A stretch of DNA of 64,000 bases from Adiantum capillus-veneris (taxonomy: Eukaryota; Streptophyta; Polypodiopsida; Polypodiales; Pteridaceae), in NCBI GenBank assembly GCA_014529385.2, contig CM043956.1:62276620-62340619 (forward strand), written 5' to 3'. This document shows positions 20,837 through 32,797 of the stretch, piece by piece. The notes beneath the pieces were generated by a model. The model saw only the letters and a program-made list of their open reading frames with translations. It was not told where the DNA came from and did no database searches. Positions within the stretch are counted from its first letter, which is position 1; each line of letters opens with the position of its first letter. The position numbers and the translations under genes were made by a program.

Positions 20837-23800
20837 TTAAGAGATCTCTCTCTCATCCTCGCATAACTCAGCATAACTTCCTATATCTATATAGAGCTCT
20901 CCGTTTAAACACATATCCTCTGTTTCATTTTGTAGCTCCTCTGCATGCACCCCATATAGAGTAGTAGCATCTTGATGCTCGTCTGGCACCACCGCAACGG
21001 CTTCTGATTGAGCATCTTCTCTGATCTCCTCCATTGATGCCGTTGTGATTGGCACATGGTAGCCTTCATACATCCTTGCACTACGAGGGGCTACCTCTAT
21101 GACGTACCACCAGTTTGATGTAGACTTTGTAGGATGAAATATTACCTTCCAGAGCCACATAACTTACATGAGAGCTTTCAAGCACATAACTTGTAAAAGG
21201 GGGATGTTAACTATTTACATACTTACTTGTTCACAATGCTCTGGTAGTACGAAAGTGTCTCTTAGGTCAGTCCATTTCTTAGTAGAATCCACCTCAAGAA
21301 AACTAGACTCTCCTCTACGCACAGTAGCGTTGCGACCCTCCATGATTATCTTGAACCATTGCACGTCGAACAAGTCGACAAAAAATCCTCTGTAATCGAT
21401 CTTCAAAATCTCTTACAGTGTGCCGAAGTAAGTGAGTTCCGCCACCACAGGATCTACATCAGAGGAACGTCGTCGACTAAACTGTTCAAATTTTGCCATG
21501 ATTCCACAATCTTGAGTAAAACGCTTTTTGTTGATCCGTTCCACCCTAAAATGTCGACCTTTACACGATGCTGCTGTGTATGACTTATACTACAACGAAC
21601 AAAGATTATGAGTGGCCGTTCAAACGTTTAGAAATAAAGTCACTAGCATGTCGTACATTGCAAACTTACCTTGGTCGCGCAACCCCGAGAGTACTCCCAC
21701 TCTTCCTCAGTCACTTCGTCACCACATTGTTGTGCGCTTTTCAATTGGTTGTGCAACCATCTTAAGCTCATGAAGGTTGGTAGGCTCTCCAGACCCGTCG
21801 GATAGTGCATCGGTGGTCGTCTTCCCCGTCTCCACTCGATTCGTGCCCTTTGTCGCTCTTGCTTTGCATCCTCATATTGTGAAATCCACTTTTGCATCAC
21901 TGGATTGTGAAGCATGCAAAATCGGTTGATTTTAGCCTCTAGATCTTCCGTCATCTTCTTCTCAACACCGAGATTGCACATGACAATCCCAGATATGCGC
22001 TCATCATCTATGGTTCGCCATAGCGTGTCCCGGGCTTTATCAAATCCGTCTAGCCACTCTCCAATGTACACTAGGGACTCTGATACCAACCAACCTTCTG
22101 CCATGCTACCCTCCGGACGTGCCTTTTGACGCACATATCCCTTAAGCGTTTTCATGAAACGTTCTAAGAAGAACATCCATCTGGAATGAACTGTGCCATC
22201 TATTTCCACCTCATCAACTATGTGAACAAGAAGATGCACCTGAATGGTTAGCATGGTAGTAGGAAAATGTTTCTCAAACATGCACACAAGCTCCGCAACA
22301 TTTAGTTTGGCGAATGGTATGGAGTCTACGTTGATCTCCTTTTGTGAGATCCATTGCACCAGCTTTGCAAGTTTGTAGATTGTGTTACGGATGTCGAGAG
22401 ACAAACATCCCTCAATGGCAACCGGTAAAATAAACTGTAAAGTATGTGCAGCAATGATATCAAAGTCCACATTTTATGCAATGATATTAAAGTCCACTAT
22501 GAACGTACCTGACACATTTTATGCCAATCGTGTGACTTCAAACCGGTAAGCTTTCCGTCTTTAGTAAAACACGTTCGGAGCGAGTGCATTACGCCAGTGG
22601 GGGTCCGCAAAGATCGAATGGTCTCTTTTACTTTGCGTTCTTGGGCTCCTGTGAAAATCCATGGTGCTTTAGGGAGTTTTATCGATCCATCAGACGCTGT
22701 TTGCGGCCAATATTGCTCCATACGATCCACATTTCTAAGGTCAACTCTGGCTCCCAAAGTATCTTTCTTGCCAGTCAGATGGTCCCATAGTAGATTACCC
22801 ACATTCTTGAATATGTGCATTGGATCGAGCAAGTGATTGATCATGAGTCGGGGCCAGTATGGTAACTCGTACCATAGAGATAGTCTCTTCATCCCTGGAG
22901 GCAATCCGTCATCCCACATCTCCTTCTGCTCTAACCATGCTTGTGCAGACATCCTTGGTGGCTCTCTTCCCAAAAAGCCATCGCGTAACACATGATTCTC
23001 TGGAAGATACGCTTGATGACCTTCGTAGATTTGCTTCTTCAGTGAGTGCGCCCTACGTGCATTCAGTCTAGGTCCACATGTGACACATGCTCTGTATCCG
23101 CTTGTTTGAAGCCCTGCATGTATACACATGATAATAGATCAACTATGGGAAAAAACAAGATTTACAGTGTCTGAGTGAGGAGTGTCAATAGATCACCTGA
23201 GCATTCTGTTAGCCCGGGATAGTCATGCATGGTCCACATTAGAATGCCTCTGATCAAAGCATTCCGTCGTCCTGTGTGTCAGCTCATATCCACCACCTCT
23301 ATGCCAATCCACAATTGTTGTAGCTCTTCCAATAGTGGAGGAAGATACACATCCATATTCTCCACTTTATATCGCCCTGGCACAATCAAGCTTAGCCATA
23401 GGTGCCCCTTCTTCGTAGTCAACCACGGGGGAATGTTGTAGTTGACGATGACAACGGGCCATACACTGTAAGATGTTCATCTTTGACCAAATGGATTTAC
23501 GCCATCCATAGCCAGGCCTAAGCGCAAATTTCGAGCTTCCCTGGCAAAATCCGACCATGTTCCATCTATATGTTTCCAGGCTGCGCAATCTGCAGGAATT
23601 CGTAGCACACCATCCGAAGATTTAAATGCTTGATGCGAGGAAGCAGAGGAAAATGTCGCAAAACCTTTTGTGGAATTTTTGTCCCGTGGAGATCTACTCG
23701 ATATCTTTCGGAATCACATTTCGGACACTTCTCCATGTCTATGTATTCCCCTCTGAAAAGAATGCAGTCATTAGGACAAGCATGGATAGAATTGTAATCC

Positions 23801-24516
23801 ATCCCCAAGTTTCGCAAAATCTTTCTTGCTTCATCTCGGAAATCTGGCATCACATTGTCAGCTGGTAGTATGTGCTCTTTAAGCAATCTACACAACATAA
23901 AAATATGATACAGTCGTGTAAAAATCTATCAGATCATTATACATTTAGAGTTTTATTAAAGTAAACTAATTGTAATAGATCACCTGAAAAGCGTTGTGAC
24001 GCTAGTGTCACTCCATCCAAACTTTGCTTGCATGTTGAGAAGAACCATGAGTGCTTTCAATCTAGACATACGTGCTCCATTATAAAATGGCGTATCGGCT
24101 TCACTTTTCATATCATCATAGATAAGCCTTTCGGAATCCATAATCGTCTCGATCATTTCATCAATCTCGGGCTCAAACATTGCCTCGTTGGGAATGTGCT
24201 CTGCATGATCATCCCCCGAGCTGTCAGAGGCTACATCTTGTGGCCTCACATATGCTGCTTGACCAAAGCGCCTACGAACACGTCTATTGGGTTGCAAGAT
24301 TGCTGCTTGTTGGCCAGCGTCAGAGTCCGACGAGTTATAATTGGCAACAACTCGATCTATAATAGATGGATCGAACTCGCCAAATTCGCGAACGTGCTGC
24401 AAAGAAACACGTCTTGTCCGTCGCACAGCATGCTTGCATTGATTACAAGGACATAAGACCCTCGTTGAGAGATAGGTGTTTCGGTTGGACGGTCCCACAT
24501 CCTCGTCACTACTCAT
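20837..24516 (-). pseudogene. CACTA 1 TNP2-like transposase, multi-exon, disabled
   Basis: The N-terminal exon starts at 24516 with a zinc-ligand region 'VLCPCNQC'. Introns are GT-AG: 23983-23888, 23196-23114, 22508-22435, a fourth from 21669 and a fifth near 21220-21160. The catalytic region reads 'MDGVNPFGQR' and 'HDYPGLTECSG', then 'NHLLDPMHIFKNV', 'LTGLKSHDWH' and, in the DUF4218 part, 'ERFMKTLKGYVRQKARPEG'. The DUF4216-like end has 'DYRGFFVDLFDVQWFK' and 'WWYVIEVAPRS'. Defects are a frameshift near 23610-23650, TGA stops near 23483 and 23282, and a TAA near 21410. The second CACTA copy has CGA or CAA at two of these stops. The protein would cut the element ends using the DDE chemistry of the CACTA superfamily. 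Confidence 0.9.
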
Positions 24517-24900
24517 AATGAGGATAAAAATCTTATAACCTGGACAACAAATTTAATATTCTATTGGCATTCTTCGTCTTATCTCTCTCTCTCTCTCTCT
24601 CTCTCTCTACCTCACATTCTCTACTCATGTCCAATCCCCGCACACCTCGGTCTAGAGGTGCACGGAGATCAGAACCACCGGGTTATAATCTCGTCTTTAT
24701 TGGTCAATACCTATATTTGTGGGTACAAGAAATCTACAGACCCACGTCTACATGATACTGCATGTAGTGGACAAAACCCCTTTGCCTCTTCTCTAGCTGT
24801 AGCACTTCACAGCATCTTAACATCTTTTCACAGTAGATCTTTTCACTGTTCGTCTAACTCTAAACCCTAAACCGTAAGTAATTCTTGTGTGGACTCGATC

Positions 24901-25024
24901 TAACGTAAATAAGCGTAAATATAACTAAAAATAAACCTAAATCTAATTTAACGTAAGTCTAAATCTAACCTAATCTTTAACGTCTTTTGGGATAGTTTCC
25001 TACGACGTTAAAACTCTCTTCTTC

Positions 25025-25078
<54 letters not shown>

Positions 25079-25790
25079 ACCTAAATAAACCTAAGTCTAA
25101 TCTAATATAACATAAATCTAAATCTAACATAAATTATGTTATATTAAAAACAAAGAACTAAACTAACAGGGATTATAAGAACCTTAAAACTGATTTAACA
25201 CATAATTTTTCACATAACTCGGCAAGAGTTGGCATTCTCATCACTAAAGATGTGAGAGTTAACTTCCGGCGGTGACGCTGCCTCATCTCCATCCACATCT
25301 GACGACAGCAATTGGCCTGCCCTTTAGACCGTTCTTGCTCTTGTTACTAACTTTGAAGTTGTTGTTGAATGACTAGAGGTTGTCTAGATGGTCATTGTGT
25401 CGGGGATGTAGTGACTCTTGCCGCCCTAAAGATCCACCTTCTTCCCTATCTTCTGAAGACATTTCACCAGTACTTTTGGATCGACGGAGCCCACCATGAG
25501 TGAAGGCATCAATACCCTATATTCCATTGAGGGCTTTCTTCACCCGCTTCATGCAGGCATCGCAGTCTATGGAGACCTAAATCTAATCTAATATAACGTA
25601 AATCTAAATCTAGCGTAAATAAACGTAAATCTAATTAAAAATAAACCTAAACCTAATCTAATTTAACTTAAATAAACCTAAATCTAATTTAACGTAAGTC
25701 TACATCTAACCAAATCTTTAACGTCTTTTAGGATAGTTTCCTACGACGTTATAACTCTCTTCTTCTTGTGTGTGTGCGCGTGTGTGGATG
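24901..25790. repeat. Direct repeats flanking the captured gene
   Basis: A segment with 'taacgtaagtcta', 'ctttaacgtctttt', 'gatagtttcctacgacgtta' and 'ctctcttcttcttgtgtgtg' occurs at about 24901-25072 and again at about 25612-25790. Both carry 'cctaaatctaat' runs and a GT tract. The captured fragment (25210-25576) sits between the two copies. Confidence 0.85.
25210..25576 (-). pseudogene. Captured HIPP-type gene fragment (HMA domain plus CaaX box)
   Basis: The minus strand begins right after a 'TTTAG' acceptor-like sequence with 'VSIDCDACMKRVKKALNGI', the metal-binding CxxC loop and first helix of a heavy-metal-associated domain. After a gap with a frame change it continues 'VGSVDPKVLVKCLQKIGKKV', the last strand and helix of that domain. 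It ends 'FSDENANSCRVM' and stop, where CRVM fits a CaaX isoprenylation box. This combination defines plant heavy-metal-associated isoprenylated proteins, which bind metals at membranes. Stops interrupt it after 'NGI', after 'KKVDL' and in the linker, and about ten residues of the domain are missing. The first exon is absent. It lies inside CACTA 1, so it is a transposon-captured host fragment. Confidence 0.85.
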
Positions 25791-25990
25791 TGTGTGCCAA
25801 TAAAAAGAGATAAATAGTATAACCTTTCTATCACCCATGCCAAGTATGATAGATTGGTTATGCCATTTCCCTCTTGAATAATAGGTCTTGAGTTCAACTC
25901 CTCGTCGGCTAGATCTTTAGGTCTTTTAATTTTAATTAGTTTCCTACGACGTTAAATTAGTTTCTCTCTCTTTAATTAGTTTTTTTGGAT

Positions 25991-26140
25991 CGTATGCATG
26001 TTTTCTCTCTCTTTTTCTCTCTCAATGTGTGCGTTTTTTGTTTATGCATGTTCTCTCTCTCTTTTCCTCTCTCAATGCGTGCGTTTTTTGTTTATGCATG
26101 CTCTCTCTCTCTTTTCCTCTCTCAATGTGTGTGTGCATTC
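25991..26140. repeat. 50-bp minisatellite, three copies
   Basis: The unit 'tatgcatg' + CT-rich + 'ctcaatg(t/c)gtgcgttttttg' repeats at 25991, 26041 and 26091. A longer (CT)n and (GT)n region runs on to 26440. Long open frames here are by-products of low complexity. Confidence 0.9.
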
Positions 26141-26185
26141 TTTGTTTATGTATGTGTGTGTGCGTTTTTGTTTATGTTTGTACTC

Positions 26186-26232
<47 letters not shown>

Positions 26233-26361
26233 AACACTATGTGTGTGTGTGTGTATGTGTGTGTGAGAGAGAGAGAGAGAGGGAGAGAGAAAGAGGGGAA
26301 GGGAACATGAGAGTGAGGAGAGGGAAGGAGCATACGTGGATCTCCTTCCTCTCCTCGTGTG

Positions 26362-26405
<44 letters not shown>

Positions 26406-26466
26406 GAGAAGAAAAAGAGAGAGAGAGAGAGAGAGAAGGAGAGCGTTACCTGCTCCTTGCTAGAGG

Positions 26467-26507
26467 GCGCCGAAAAACTCAGATCTGAGATCTGAGTTTT
26501 TGGGCGC
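26467..26507. promoter_or_regulatory. 41-bp near-perfect hairpin in CACTA 1
   Basis: 'gcgccgaaaaactcagatct' is followed after one base by its near-perfect complement. It lies just inside the right subterminal repeats. Function unknown. Confidence 0.7.
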
Positions 26508-26524
26508 ACTCTGTTATTTTTTTA

Positions 26525-26652
26525 GCCCAGTCGACGTCGCTATGAGCGTCGCAAATTTACAAAAAAAATTGCGACGCTCATAGCGATGCCGGGAATATTT
26601 TTTTTGAGCGTCGCTGTGTGAGCGTCGCTAATATGAATAGCCTCTTGTAGTG
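26525..26652. promoter_or_regulatory. CACTA 1 right terminal and subterminal repeats
   Basis: Several 'gcgtcgc'/'gcgacgc' motifs are arranged as internal palindromes (26533-26590), followed by the terminal 'cctcttgtagtg'. It mirrors the left end. Confidence 0.85.
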
Positions 26653-27197
26653 ATACACTTGAGGTAAGTAGGAAGATGCAGAAGTGTTGCATGGAGAATC
26701 CTACTCCTCATTCATTAGGTGAATGCCTTTTTGAAGATTATAACCAATGTGCACAAAAGTTCAAGTACAGGATACCACGATTGGATGTATATAGGGTGCC
26801 AGTTGATTCAATCGTAAACAAGGGAGTGAAGTAAAAGAGGAAAAAAATTGTTTCCTTGACTTTAGCTTTCTCAAAGCCCTTGAAGAAGGATCATGAGAGA
26901 TAGTCATGGTTTCCAAATTAGTTAACCGATTCTTCAACAATAGAATGCAACTCTAGGAGAGGGCACATAAACAAGGACAATTGTTGTGTCTAGCCATCCA
27001 AAGGTATAGCAATCACCATATCAGAGAATAAGAAGATGGTAGCATAAAGACACAAGGAGAAGAAGAAGGTAAAGGCCATCAACAACAAAAATCTGCAACG
27101 TGGATAACAAACAAATTTACAACTCATGGTATACCTCATTGAGATGAATTAGAGCCTGATGGAAGTGGACAAGGAAAAAGACAGTCTAAAGGAGAAA
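26653..27197. repeat. 1.3-kb duplication, copy 1, right part
   Basis: Continues copy 1 after the CACTA element and matches 28003-28505, ending with 'agtctaaaggag'. Copy 2 then starts at 27198. Confidence 0.9.
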
Positions 27198-28505
27198 ATC
27201 CCCCTCTTTGCACCTCCTCCCTTCCTCCTCACAAACCACCTGCCTCACATTGTGACATTACCATTTGCCTAATTTCCAATGAGAGATCATGGCTTCCCTA
27301 AACACCAACTTTCCCTCTTTTCATAATGTTAAATGTAGTCTAGGGGTCTCTCATAAGATCAATAAAAAGGAGGGTCTTCTGAGTATACTACTGCTTTATT
27401 TCAAGTCATCTATACATATCTTGGTGACACCCATGCTCACAAATGACCATTGCTATGTTGATTGATGCAAATGGCACTCAGTTGTTTTAAAGACGACTCC
27501 TCACTTGATGTAGAATCACCTTCTTATTAGTATCAAAGTCAATACAATTCCCTCTCTATGTCAGTCCTCTTGATGTGGTCGATGCATGCACAACCAAAGA
27601 GCTATCTTTTCCATCTAGAAGAAGAAGTATGAGGTAATCCTTTATGAATATTGGCTATCAAGATAGTGAAAGAGGACTAGGTCTCAAGAAAAAGGAAAGG
27701 ATGGTACCAAAAGTTTATTACTATCCATTGAAGCTAGGATAAGGATTAAGGCTATAGAACTTGATGGTCACTATCTCACAAAAGGTCCCTCGAAAAGGAT
27801 TGGTGGCCCATATCATTGTGGTCAGATGGTTTGAAAAACATAAGCTATTCCTGGTCCACTATAGGTTTTGTGCAAACTTTGGAGTTATTGCAAACATGTT
27901 TAACAATGATGCATGCCGTGAAGAGTGACAAGAATAACTTTCATGCTTAAAATTTATTAATGACCATTTTAATTATGGTAAAAGGTTATTTGCAGTACAT
28001 ACACTTGAGGCGAGTAGAAAGATGCACGAGTGTTGTGTGAGGAGAATCCTACTCCTAATTAGGTGAAGGCCTTTTTCAAGATTATAACTAAGGTGCAGAA
28101 AAGTTCAAGTACAAGATACCAGTGACCACGATTGGATATATATATATAGGATGCCAATTGATTCAATCATAAACAAGGTAGCGAAGTTAAAGAGGCATAA
28201 AAAATGTATTGGTTAATAAATGCTTCAATAATAGAATGCAACTCTAGGAGAGGACACACAAACAAGGAGGGTAGGGTTGTTGCATATGGCCATCCAAAGA
28301 TATAGCAATGGCCATATTAGAGAATAAGAAGATGGCAACAAAAAGACACAAGGAGAAGAAGAATGTAAAGGCCATCATCAAAAAAATGTACAAACGGATA
28401 ACAAACAAAATAGATTTGATGAGAAGCACAAGCGACTCATGATGTGCCTCGCAGAGATGGATTAGAGTTTGATGGATTGGCCGAGGAAAAAGAAAGTCTA
28501 AAGGA
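27198..28505. repeat. 1.3-kb duplication, copy 2 (CACTA empty site)
   Basis: Uninterrupted second copy of 17876-18681 plus 26653-27197. The CACTA insertion point is seen empty near 27998. The function of the unit is unknown. Confidence 0.9.
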
Positions 28506-29324
28506 GCAACATGATGTTATCCTAAGACAAAGCTCAACACTATGTATTAAAAGTGTCTATCCACTACATAAGTTTGGACGACAAGTCTAGATTAAAGGTT
28601 GAATTGGAAAAACTACTTTGCAAAAGTGATTGTTGAAGTGTGCACCAATGAATGTTTCCTATATAAGTTGTGTAATGTGGCACATTATAATGATCATCTT
28701 AGTTTTTACAAATTCCAATTTGAAGTTGAAATGCTAGGTTATGATCCAAGATAATTACACTTTAATTAGAAACGGCTCTAGAAGCCTTGGGTGTTCAAGC
28801 ATTTCCAAATAAGACCCTAATTTTAATGGTAACTTGTAAATGTGAACGTCACTTTTTGAGCCAATAGTAAGAGAGAGCTTTGGCAATGGAGTTCTTCTTG
28901 TTAGTATCTATTGAATGCCACCTCTCAGCATTATATTTCATATTAATGTATGGTGTACATTTGTAAGGCTCTCATTATGAGGAGATTCCATAATTTATGC
29001 ACTACCATAAATTATACTCTTGTTGGACTCTTGCTTAAATGCCAAAGTTGTTATTGTTCAAATCATTGGTGATACTATGATAATTTTAAATGCAATCATG
29101 GATCCTTGGAATATTCCCTTTGAGAGATGGTTAATATTTGTACTCTACCTAGGTAGTGAATGGTTGGACAATGGTAGGTGATCAATCGGTTGATGGATGG
29201 GGTGCCCACATCCATGCTCACTCAATGCTACTTGAGCGGTCAATGATGTATGCACTTACCTACCATCCTTGCACAACACTATTGATAGAGGACATTGCTT
29301 TGAGCCAAGGTATTGTAAATCATG
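28506..29324. other. Spacer with no recognisable gene
   Basis: AT-rich, stop-rich in all frames. It forms the left flank of the copia element; its last five bases 'tcatg' are the target duplication. Confidence 0.5.
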
Positions 29325-29501
29325 TGTAGGAGCTGTTGTGCGGTGAGTGCAAGAGAGGGAAGGAGAGGCCGGAGAAGTACACAGTAGTGTTTGGGTGGAG
29401 CATTTGAGACTAAAGGTCTCACTCTCCTTATTGGCATTATATCCAAAAAGAATAGTCATGGGCGGGCACTCGATCACAACCTAACCACGGGGGCCAACGT
29501 G
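29325..29501 (-). repeat. 3' LTR of copia element
   Basis: Matches 34879-35068. The inner end is approximate because the last ~20 bases are diverged. Confidence 0.8.
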
Positions 29502-29685
29502 GCCCAAGTGACTAAAGAATGTAAGGGCTATTATGTATAACTATACAAAACATGAAGCATGATCACAGATTCACCCTTTGCTCAACATCTCTATGAAATG
29601 TGTGAACCGCTTTGAGGTTAAGCTCTTTGTTAGAGCATCCGCTGGGTTTTCATCCATGTGAACTTTGACTAACTCAATGCATTTG

Positions 29686-32600
29686 CTATCCAAAATATCT
29701 CGTACACGTGACCTCTATGTGTTTCAAACTGGAGTGAAACACGGGGTTCTTTGCTAACGCAATTACACTCTGAATGTCACAATGTAGCATTGGAGTCTGG
29801 TATACCATGCCAAGGTCTCCCACTAGACAAGATAACCACACAACTTCCTTACTGGAACTAAAAACTACACAATACTCCGTCTGAGTGGTGGAAGACGACC
29901 TGCAATTTTGGATAGATGATCTCCAAGAAATTGCTACTCCAACGAACAAGAAAACATAACCAAATGTGGATCGCGTAGTGTCCACACAACCCAAATAATC
30001 CGAATTAGTGTATGCAACTATGCATGCATCACTATTCCCAAAGCGTAAGCACTTGCTAGCTAAGCCCTTGATGTATCTCAGGATATACTTCGCTGCTTCC
30101 CAATGTTTCCTTCCTGGATTTTTCATAAACTTATGACCACTCCCACTGCATATGCAATGTCTAGCCGTGTACTAACCGTGATGAACATAAGACTGCCAAT
30201 TGCCGAGGAGTACGACACCCTTGCCATCTCTACCTTTTCAGCATCTGATTTGGGACAATCATGCATGCTAAATTTTTTGTATGCAACCATTGGGGTAATC
30301 AATGCTTTCCCCCCTTGCATATTAAAAGGTTTCAAGATCTTCCTACAAAAGTTCAAGTATGCCATGTTTGTGATCTCTCTTGATACACATACCAAGAAAG
30401 TGATGTGCATCACTCAAATATTTCATAGAAAACTTAAGGCATCCTTGAGAAGTGCAATCTCATCTTTTGACTTCTTGGCGATGAGCATATCATCCACATA
30501 CAAAATCAAAATGATGAGGGAACCATTGTTCAACCTCTTTGTGTACAAGCAATGATCCTCTTGGCTTCTTACGTAACCCTGGGACTGAATGTACTTATCA
30601 AACTTGATGTACCTTTTCCTTGAGCCTTGATTTAACCCATACCTTGAGTCTACAGACCAATTTTTACGTGTTGGTTTCTCAAGCTTTATCGCAAAACCTT
30701 CTGGCTATTACATGTAGACATCCTCTTCAAGATCCCCATGAAGAAACGATATCTTCACATCCATTTGGACCAATTTCATGTCCTCGATGGATACTAGACG
30801 AAGCACAAGATGCTATGTAGTCATCTTGACACCTGGAGAAAAGATTTCATCAAAATGCACGTCTTTCATTTTCTTGAACCCTTTTTCAATCAATCTTTCC
30901 TTATACTTAGACTTGGGATCATCTATTGTATACTTCTTCTTGTACACCCAAGTTTCAATTCTATCAATTTCCAAGTTTCATTTGCTACGATCAAGTTATG
31001 CTTAGATTGCATAGCCTCTTCGCACTTCACGTTGTCGTCCATTTGAATGGCCACTTTGTAGCAAGTGGGTTCACCGGAGTCAGTGACTAGCAAGTAGTCC
31101 AATCGTGGTTCAAAACGCTCAGGTGCACAAGATGTATGAGTAGATCTCTGAAGTTCTTGATTACTGGACTTTTCTCTCTCTGGAGAAACATGTATGTGTG
31201 TGAACTAGTAGAAGGTGCATCACTAGCACGTCCAGCATTGTGTGTAACTGATGGTGGTGAAAAAAAATTCTCAAACCGTACTCTGCGATACTTAATGTCT
31301 TTCTATGCATCTTAGACTCATTGAATATCACCTATGAGATTTGTATAACCTTCTTAGAGTTTGGCCCCCAGAGATGATATCCCATCTCCCCGTCCAACCA
31401 CACCATATCCAATGAGGATGCACTTGTGTGATTTGGGGTCCAACTTTTTTCTAAGCTCTTTTGGCACATGTAAGAATGCCTCACACCCAAATACACATTA
31501 TCTATCATAATTGGGCTCTTTGTTCGTCCACATCTCCTAGGGAACCTTGTACTTTAGTGGTGTACTAGGTCCAACTTTTTTCTAAGCTCTTTTGGCACAT
31601 GTGAGAATGCCTTGTACCCAAATATATGTAATCTTTCATAATTGGACTCTTTGCCCGTCCACATCTCCTACAGAACCTTGTACTTTAGTGGTGTACTAGG
31701 TGACCGATCGATCAAATAAACAGATGTCGTAACAGCTTCTCCCCAAAATTCTTGAGGTAAGTTGGCCATAGACAATATAGAAGTGACATGTTCCTGAATG
31801 GTTCTATTCATCCTCTCAGCCACACTATTTTGGGTGGGTGTGTAAGGCGTAGTAAAATGTAAAAGTCCTTGAACTCAGAGGAGATGTAATATTCTTCATT
31901 GTCACTGCACAAAGCTTTAAGATCTCTACCCGATTGGTTCTCTACCAATGCTAAGAACTTTTGAAAGATATTAAAGATGTCACTCTTTTGCTTCAAGAGA
32001 TAAACCCACACCTTTCTAATAGAGTCATCTATGAATGTCAGGAAATATAACGCTCCCCCTACAGACTTGATTGGCATAGGTCCGTACAAGTCGCTATGAA
32101 CGAGATCTAGAGGCCTCCCTAACTCCTTGTCCAAAGGCGCTGATGTCAGCCTAGTCTGTTTGCCATAGATACAATGCTCACATAAGGAGAAGTTAGAGTA
32201 ATCTAACACAGGGATATAACCAAAACACTGTAAGACTTTCATTCCCTTTTGACTCATATGTCTCCTAGCCCAGCTATGTCACAACTCTGTAAACAGCAGT
32301 TCGGCTACACAAAAAGAATTCTCTTTTACAGAAGAGACATTATAAAGTGAGTATAATGAGCCAGACTTCTGGCCTTTAAGCATGACCAAATTTCCCTTCT
32401 TGATAATCCAAGAACCATGAGCAAATATGGTAGTGTAACCCAAATCATCGATTTGTCCAATTGACATCAAACTCTTTGTCAATTTGGGTACATGTCTGAC
32501 ATTATGCAGCATAAACTCAGTGCCATTACACATAGAAAACTTGATGCTACCCACACCGCATATATCAGCTCATAAGAGTTGCCTAGCTTCAATGTTCCAT

Positions 32601-32797
32601 GCGTGGCAGTGTATGTAGAAAACCACTCCTTGTGACGAGTCGCGTGAAATCTAGCACTTGAGTCCACAATCCAATTATGTGCATAACACTCTTCAAGAGC
32701 TAATAATGCATTAAGACTCAAATCCAATGTGAAAATTTTATGCCATCAAGCTTTTTGATGCCAAGTATTCTTCTCTTTTGGAAGCACTACTTGCAGC
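29686..32797 (-). pseudogene. Copia protease-integrase-RT-RNase H, decayed
   Basis: A gag start-like piece ('MAASSASKREEYLASK', then 'KLDGIKFSHW' in a shifted frame) lies at 32797-32720. It jumps directly to the protease 'HNWIVDSSARFHATRHKEWF', where the usual DSGA is DSSA. 'LHNVRHVPKLTKSLMSIGQ' and the pre-integrase zinc region 'CEHCIYGKQTR' follow. The integrase core is 'PLDLVHSDLYGPMP', with 'FLTFIDDSIRKVWVY'. RT between 31700 and 30420 is heavily broken. RNase H is clearer: 'SYSSAIGSLMFI', 'NSDYLGCVDTTRSTFGYVF' and 'SSTTQTEYCVVFSSSKEVVWL'. A 131-bp tandem duplication (31438-31699) interrupts the integrase end. The missing gag and the altered active site show it cannot move on its own. Confidence 0.9.
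31438..31699. repeat. 131-bp tandem duplication in copia integrase
   Basis: 'ggtccaacttttttctaagc' and the following ~110 bases occur twice with period 131; the copies are about 90% alike. Confidence 0.9.

Larger units (their letters stand above)
18682..26652 (-). mobile_element. CACTA (En/Spm) transposon 1 with captured gene fragment
   Basis: The ends are 'CACTACAAGAGG' at 18682 and its exact complement ending at 26652. The 3-bp target duplication 'ATA' lies at 18679-18681 and 26653-26655. The paralogous stretch at 27990-28010 has the uninterrupted 'gtacatacacttgagg', an empty site that proves the boundaries. Length is 7,971 bp. Subterminal regions are packed with 'agcgacg'/'cgtcgct' motifs. 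The minus strand carries a TNPA-like gene (19283-20564), a TNP2-like transposase (20837-24516) and a HIPP-type fragment (25210-25576). Both transposon genes are disabled. Confidence 0.95.

Noticed and set aside
24860-25720. Telomere-like CCCTAAA repeats
   Set aside because: Only isolated 'aaaccctaaacc' and 'cctaaatctaat' phrases occur, without a regular 7-bp array.
25985-26509. Overlapping 90-165-codon frames on both strands
   Set aside because: They derive from CT, GT and GA microsatellites and a 50-bp minisatellite within CACTA 1.
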